The position numbers and the translations under genes were made by a program. From NCBI GenBank assembly GCA_036398215.1, contig DASWHK010000339.1:1-10065 (forward strand): a DNA stretch of 10,065 nt, written 5' to 3'. Source of the DNA: DASWHK01 sp036398215. Its GTDB lineage: Bacteria > Acidobacteriota > UBA890. The notes below the pieces were generated by a model that had not been told where the DNA came from, made no database searches, and was given only the letters and a program-made list of their open reading frames with translations. This document shows positions 7,202 to 10,065 of this stretch, piece after piece; within the stretch, counting starts at the first letter, position 1; each line of letters opens with the position of its first letter.

Positions 7202-8098
7202 TCAGCAGCCGAAGCGACCCACGCGACCCCAGGTACCGGTCGAGCCGGCGATCACAATGCGGACGTCGTCGTTCTCACGCATCGCGTCGAGCTCCTCGCG
7301 CTGCGCCGGCGTCAGGACCTGCCGCACCTGCTGGCGCAGGGCCAGGCCGGCCATCTGCTCCTCGACGTCGAGCATGGCCAGCTCCTCGAGCTTGGCGCGG
7401 ATGGCGCCGAGATCGGGGACATCGGCCTCGTAGAGGCTCTCGAGGTCGATGCCGGCCACCTCGATGTCGGCGCGCCGCTCGATTCCGGCGCGCTGCGCGG
7501 CACGTTGCGCGGCGCGGATCTGCTCGCGTTGATCGGCCGTCAGCTCGAGGTCTTGAGCGTATCCGAGGATCTGCTCGCCGTACTCGCCGCAGCCGCCCAT
7601 CGTCACCCGGGCGATCCGCAGGCTCCGCTGTTGCGCCACCCGCGCCGAATCCATGGCCCGCCGCGCGGCTTGCTCCGTGGCAATCCGGACTTCCGCCGTC
7701 TGGCGACGCGCCAGCTCACGGGATTCCTGGAGGCGCCCCTCGACGAGCGCCCGCTCCTCCAACTGCCCCAACCTGGCGGCCTCCAGCTCCCGCCGGGCCG
7801 CCACGAGCTCTCGCTCACGCGCCGCCTGGAGCTCGGCGAGCTCCACCCCGAGGCGCTCACCGGAAGCGCTCGAGCGGGCCTGCAGCCGCTCGCCGAGAGC
7901 GGCGAGCTGCTCCTCGAGCTCGACCAGACGCGCCTCGAGCTCGGCCAGCAGCCGGGAGACGTCTTCTTGTTGGGCTTCTTGTCGTGGCGCCGCCGGCTGC
8001 CCGGCTTGCGCCGACACCACGGCGACGACCAGAAGGCAGACGACCGTGGCCACAGCGATCGCTGCCAGCGCCCTCGGTCGGGACGCAACGTTGTTCAT
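7202..8098 (-). CDS. Spy/CpxP-like LTxxQ periplasmic protein with long coiled-coil extension
   Basis: A 298-aa exported protein. ATG at 8098 is chosen because GGAG lies 6 nt upstream (inside the sequence of an alternative ATG at 8110) and because a good signal peptide starts there: Arg-containing n-region, hydrophobic AALAAI-to-VVAVV segment, cleavage near VSA-QA. Residues about 45-160 are Glu/Arg/Leu/Ala-rich with heptad spacing (for example LEARLVELEEQLAAL), a predicted coiled coil. The C-terminal third is a Spy/CpxP/ZraP-type helical hairpin with the two family motifs LTADQ (186-190) and LTPAQ (262-266). Spy and CpxP are ATP-independent periplasmic chaperones or stress-sensor inhibitors of about 160 aa; this one is nearly twice as long. 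The mature protein has only two Cys, at 170 just before the hairpin and at 298 as the last residue, which could pair or bind metal. It is convergent with the permease, with 31 nt between stops. The family call is motif-based; the role here is unproven. Confidence 0.8.
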   Translation of the reverse strand: MNNVASRPRALAAIAVATVVCLLVVAVVSAQAGQPAAPRQEAQQEDVSRLLAELEARLVELEEQLAALGERLQARSSASGERLGVELAELQAARERELVAARRELEAARLGQLEERALVEGRLQESRELARRQTAEVRIATEQAARRAMDSARVAQQRSLRIARVTMGGCGEYGEQILGYAQDLELTADQREQIRAAQRAAQRAGIERRADIEVAGIDLESLYEADVPDLGAIRAKLEELAMLDVEEQMAGLALRQQVRQVLTPAQREELDAMRENDDVRIVIAGSTGTWGRVGRFGC

Positions 8099-8301
8099 GG
8101 CTTTCTCCATTGGTTCCAAGGGGGGCAGCACGCGCAAGCGAGTCGCCTGCTTGTTACTTGAGACTGCCAAGCGCGGGAAAAGGTCGCAAGGGAATCGCGA
8201 TCGGAAACAGGCGATGCAGACGCCGATACCCTTCACTTCACACCATGGAACGATACGAGCGGGGAACGGTCGGGCTGGTGTGCGATGGTCCGCTGCGCCG
8301 G
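8099..8301. other. 203-bp spacer between the PilZ gene and the Spy-like gene
   Basis: The spacer probably holds the promoter and leader of the Spy-like gene on the minus strand, but I see no clear -35/-10 pair. A small dyad CAAGC-9 nt-GCTTG (8135-8153) lies in the expected leader and could be a weak hairpin. An open frame continues upstream of the chosen start to 8236, but its translation lacks signal-peptide character and has no ribosome site. Confidence 0.3.
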
Positions 8302-8943
8302 CTACTGCAGCGATTCCAACGGGTCGTCGAACTCGATGCCGACTTCCCAGCCGTGGTTGCGGGCCCGCGAACGCCGCACCGATCCGCGGGTGATCGCCGG
8401 CTTCACCGCGCTTCCCGCCGCCAGGAACCGCACCAGGTAGCGCCCATGCCGCAAGATGCCCTGGTCGATCTTCGCCAGCAAGCCGCCGCGGCTCACGTTC
8501 ACGGTGACACCGTTGAGCGGCAGCGGCGCCAGCTCCGAGCGGCTCGTGCGGCGCTCGGGCTCCAGCTCGATCTGCAGGTGTGCCGGCAGCCTCTGGAACG
8601 CCCGGCGGTTGCGCTCCTCGGGGGTCTCGAGGCGGAAGTCCGAACGGGCCTCATCGCCGTGCGCCTTCAGCTCGTGCTCGACGCTGCCCACCAGGCGGAT
8701 CGCCTCGAGCAGGTCGAGCCTGGCCGCGGAAGACGGGCCTTCGATCTCGATCTTCTCCTGGGCCTCGAGCAGGCAACGGATCGCGACGCGCAGGTTGCGG
8801 CCGACGGTCTTGCGTAGAGAGATGAGGGCGCGGGCGGCGGCCAGCGACTCCGAAGCGTCGGCGAGGCTGCGGTCGATCGCCACGTTCTGGTCGTCGACCT
8901 CTTGCCGTCCCGGCTGTTTTCGCTGCCTCGGTTCGTCGCCCAT
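8302..8943 (-). CDS. PilZ-domain protein, predicted c-di-GMP receptor
   Basis: A 213-aa cytosolic protein with a C-terminal PilZ domain. Both c-di-GMP contact motifs are intact: RxxxR at R114-R118 (RAFQR) and the D/NxSxxG motif as NVSRGG (N149, S151, G154). The domain ends with the usual strand WEVGIEFDD (199-207). PilZ proteins change conformation on binding cyclic di-GMP and steer motility, exopolysaccharide synthesis or secretion through partners. Residues about 1-105 are mostly helical and charged, with no family I recognise; they may be a four-helix or dimerising module that sets the output. ATG 8943 is preceded by GGGGA at short spacing. A consensus-like sigma70 promoter lies about 85 nt upstream (9028-9056). 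The Spy-like gene lies 203 nt downstream on the same strand, so cotranscription is possible but not compelling. The domain call is strong; the partner is unknown. Confidence 0.87.
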   Translation of the reverse strand: MGDEPRQRKQPGRQEVDDQNVAIDRSLADASESLAAARALISLRKTVGRNLRVAIRCLLEAQEKIEIEGPSSAARLDLLEAIRLVGSVEHELKAHGDEARSDFRLETPEERNRRAFQRLPAHLQIELEPERRTSRSELAPLPLNGVTVNVSRGGLLAKIDQGILRHGRYLVRFLAAGSAVKPAITRGSVRRSRARNHGWEVGIEFDDPLESLQ

Positions 8944-9027
8944 GGTCCCCGCGGTAGCCCTACCAGGGAATGTCCCCGCTCACCCGCCGTGCTGACGATA
9001 ACGATAGCCCCGGAGGTAGTGAGGTCC

Positions 9028-9056
9028 ATTCTCGGGGCGCAATGGTGATCTGTCAA
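9028..9056 (-). promoter_or_regulatory. Sigma70-type promoter for the PilZ gene
   Basis: On the minus strand a perfect -35 box TTGACA (9051-9056) is followed by a 17-nt spacer and GAGAAT (9028-9033), a 4/6 match to the -10 consensus. Transcription would begin near 9021, giving a leader of about 78 nt to the ATG at 8943. A TGTCAA-type match at optimal spacing is unlikely by chance in such GC-rich DNA, but it is untested. Confidence 0.55.
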
Positions 9057-9086
9057 AGGAAATAGTGCGGTTCAGCGACGGGTGTT

Positions 9087-9102
9087 TGATCACCAGTGAT
9101 CA
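9087..9102. promoter_or_regulatory. 16-bp perfect dyad, candidate operator
   Basis: TGATCAC-CA-GTGATCA is a perfect 7-bp inverted repeat with a 2-bp centre. The same bases also read as two 10-bp direct repeats, TGATCACCAG then TGATCATCAG (9087-9106, 9 of 10 identical), followed by TTGAT. It sits 31 bp upstream of the PilZ-gene -35 box. One more half-site (GGTGATC, 9044-9050) lies inside that promoter's spacer. A dimeric regulator is the natural reading; which one is unknown. Confidence 0.5.
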
Positions 9103-9241
9103 TCAGTTGATTTTGCAGCGCAGAAGCCGAGGCAAGCTGGGCGCCGATCATGTCGGCTGTGGTCCCTTGTTCCGCCCGGGAAGCAAGTGCCGCGTTCGGG
9201 CCGGCGACGCAAGGCGGCGGCCGAGCACCGTCGCGCGAGCA

Positions 9242-9268
9242 TGAAACTTCGGGCTCGGTGGCGCCGTC
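9242..9268 (+). promoter_or_regulatory. ECF-sigma-like promoter for the exported protein gene
   Basis: TGAAAC (9242-9247), a 17-nt spacer and CGTC (9265-9268, continuing TA) resemble promoters read by extracytoplasmic-function sigma factors, which share an 'AAC' -35 motif and a 'CGT' -10 motif about 16-17 nt apart. Start of transcription near 9275 would leave a leader of about 75 nt before the TTG start at 9351. No sigma factor gene is in view. Confidence 0.4.
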
Positions 9269-9337
9269 TACTACCAGCGAGTGGCCGGCGCGGCGGGCGC
9301 GGGCCGCTGGCGACGATCCATCCTCCCTCAACCGGAC

Positions 9338-9343
9338 AAGGAG
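9338..9343 (+). promoter_or_regulatory. Strong ribosome binding site that sets a TTG start
   Basis: AAGGAG at 9338-9343 lies 7 nt before TTG 9351. No ATG or GTG is placed so well, and a canonical signal peptide starts exactly at this TTG, so the rare start codon is well supported. Confidence 0.8.
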
Positions 9344-9350
9344 CAGGCCC

Positions 9351-9911
9351 TTGAGAAAACAAGCCATATCGACCGCGGCCCTGGCGACCGCCTTGCTGCT
9401 TTCGGCCGGCGGCGTGTCGGCGCAAAGCGCCGCGCGATGGCTTCACGTTCGCGTCACCGAGAGCGGCGACAACGGCACCCGGGTGGCCGTCAACCTTCCT
9501 CTGTCGCTGGTCCAGGTCTTCGCCGAGATCGCCGAGAACGAGATCCGCAAGGAGCTTTCCGGCGGCGGCTCCCATTTCCACCTCGGCCACGAGATCCAGA
9601 TCGCCGACCTCCGCCGCGCCTGGAACGAGCTGCGCGCCGCGGGCGACGCCGAGCTCGTCGAGATCGAGGAGAACGACCAGCGCGTCAAGATCTCGCGCCT
9701 CGCCGACAAGATCATCATCGAGTTCTCCGAGCGCGGGAACGACAGCAACGGCCGCGTCGAGGTTCCGGTCTCGGTCGTCGACGCGCTGCTTTCCGGCGAC
9801 GGCGAGGAGCTCAACGTCCGCGCCGCCCTCGATCAGCTCATCGCCACCACGGCCGGTGAGATCGTCTTCGTAGAGGACCAGCGGACGACCGTCCGCGTCT
9901 GGATCGAGTAA
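9351..9911 (+). CDS. Exported protein of unknown function with internal duplication
   Basis: A 186-aa protein starting with TTG. Residues 1-25 form a clear signal peptide (basic MRKQ, hydrophobic ALATALLLSA, cleavage near VSA-QS), so the protein is exported; no lipobox Cys is present. I do not recognise the family. The mature part looks like two copies of one unit. Copy 1 (31-115) starts LHVRVTESGDNGTRVAVNLP and ends ELVEIEENDQRVKIS; copy 2 (121-185) starts IIIEFSERGNDSNGRVEVPV and ends EIVFVEDQRTTVRVWI. Each unit has a beta-hairpin around a Gly-rich turn, a 'P.s.V' segment leading into a helix, a second helix, and a closing hairpin. Copy 1 carries an extra insert with GGGSHFHLGH (71-80), whose three His could bind metal. 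The next gene starts 14 nt after the stop and its mature N-terminus resembles the first hairpin. Expression may depend on the ECF-like promoter at 9242-9268. Confidence 0.82.
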   Translation: MRKQAISTAALATALLLSAGGVSAQSAARWLHVRVTESGDNGTRVAVNLPLSLVQVFAEIAENEIRKELSGGGSHFHLGHEIQIADLRRAWNELRAAGDAELVEIEENDQRVKISRLADKIIIEFSERGNDSNGRVEVPVSVVDALLSGDGEELNVRAALDQLIATTAGEIVFVEDQRTTVRVWIE

Positions 9912-9925
9912 CTGGGGAGGCTCGG

Positions 9926-10065
9926 ATGCCTACCAAGCTCATCGTCGGCTTTCTCGCCTTGCCGGCCATCTTCCTGGGCCTGCTGTTGAGCGCCGACTAC
10001 GCCGTCGTCGACGTCCGCGAGGGCGGCCCGGGCGGCATGCGGATCATCGTGCCGGTGCCGCTGGC
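9926..10065 (+). CDS. Exported or membrane-anchored protein (3' partial), apparent paralogue of the upstream gene
   Basis: ATG 9926 has an excellent ribosome site, GGGGAGG at 9914-9920 with a 5-nt spacer, and lies 14 nt after the preceding stop. Only 46 codons are in the window and the frame stays open to the right edge. Residues 1-23 are MPTK followed by a hydrophobic stretch (LIVGFLALPAIFLGLLL), a signal peptide or anchor. The next residues, YAVVDVREGGPGGMRIIVPVPL, align without gaps to WLHVRVTESGDNGTRVAVNLPL of the upstream protein, sharing the V-x-E-x-G-x-x-G-x-R-V/I-x-V-x-x-P-L framework. It is therefore probably a tandem paralogue cotranscribed with it. Function is unknown. Confidence 0.75.
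   Translation, partial: MPTKLIVGFLALPAIFLGLLLSADYAVVDVREGGPGGMRIIVPVPL

Larger units (their letters stand above)
8944..9350. other. 407-bp divergent regulatory region
   Basis: The region separates the leftward PilZ gene and the rightward exported-protein gene. It holds a sigma70-like promoter toward the PilZ gene (9028-9056), a 16-bp dyad (9087-9102), an ECF-like promoter toward the right (9242-9268) and a strong ribosome site (9338-9343). The PilZ leader also contains a tandem hexamer ACGATA twice (8995-9006). Part of the region (about 9040-9115) is notably less GC-rich than its flanks. An open frame from 9150 reads into the next gene, but its translation before 9351 is not protein-like. 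Confidence 0.6.

Noticed and set aside
7505..8161. A 218-codon plus-strand frame opposite the Spy-like gene
   Set aside because: The Leu/Arg/Gly pattern mirrors the coiled-coil codons of the minus-strand gene, which has a signal peptide, ribosome site and two LTxxQ motifs.
8099..8236. An N-terminal extension of the Spy-like protein to 8236
   Set aside because: It would place 46 residues before a typical signal peptide and has no ribosome site; GGAG-N6-ATG at 8098 is better.
9150..9350. An upstream N-terminal extension of the exported protein from ATG 9150
   Set aside because: The added residues are not protein-like, would bury the signal peptide, and would run through the candidate promoter; AAGGAG-N7-TTG at 9351 explains the start better.
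1..10065. Insertion sequence, integrase, phage, toxin-antitoxin, tRNA or rRNA content
   Set aside because: No transposase-like or integrase-like protein, no terminal inverted repeats and no cloverleaf or rRNA signature were seen on reading either strand.

Overview
The window is GC-rich bacterial chromosomal DNA with densely packed genes and nearly continuous spurious open frames on both strands. The best taxonomic hint is the gene at 4726-7170, an 'ADOP'-type duplicated FtsX/MacB permease without an ATPase. That family is strongly expanded in Acidobacteriota and related soil or sediment phyla. With the very high GC and many exported proteins of unknown function, this suggests an Acidobacteriota-like environmental genome, possibly a metagenome assembly. 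This is inference: no rRNA or marker gene is present.

Layout. Positions 1-4524 (+ strand): the 3' end of a rhodanese-domain protein, an ornithine cyclodeaminase/alanine dehydrogenase-family enzyme, then a tight three-gene cluster. The cluster holds an M49 (dipeptidyl peptidase III-like) lipoprotein, a small secreted beta-rich protein with an Ala-rich tandem-repeat linker, and a DUF2585/UPF0314 membrane protein, with gaps of only 2 and 4 nt. Positions 4525-7170 (+): a 201-bp gap and the orphan ADOP permease. Positions 7202-8943 (- strand, convergent with the permease): a Spy/CpxP-like exported protein with a long coiled-coil extension, and a PilZ-domain (c-di-GMP receptor) protein with a helical N-terminal region. 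Positions 8944-9350: a 407-bp divergent regulatory region with a sigma70-like promoter toward the PilZ gene, a 16-bp dyad, and an ECF-like promoter toward the right. Positions 9351-10065 (+): an exported 186-aa protein starting with TTG, built from an internal duplication, and the start of a second exported protein that appears to begin with the same motif.

How the genes relate. Most products act at or outside the inner membrane: lipoprotein peptidase, secreted beta protein, membrane protein, permease, Spy-like chaperone/sensor, exported duplicated-domain protein. The M49 lipoprotein and the OCD-family enzyme could both serve peptide and amino-acid use, but nothing proves a shared pathway. 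The right end looks like an envelope-associated regulatory locus. The most unusual parts are the duplicated-domain exported protein with its apparent downstream paralogue, and the compact regulatory region in front of it. I found no CRISPR array, transposon, tRNA or rRNA, and no clear defence or biosynthetic system.
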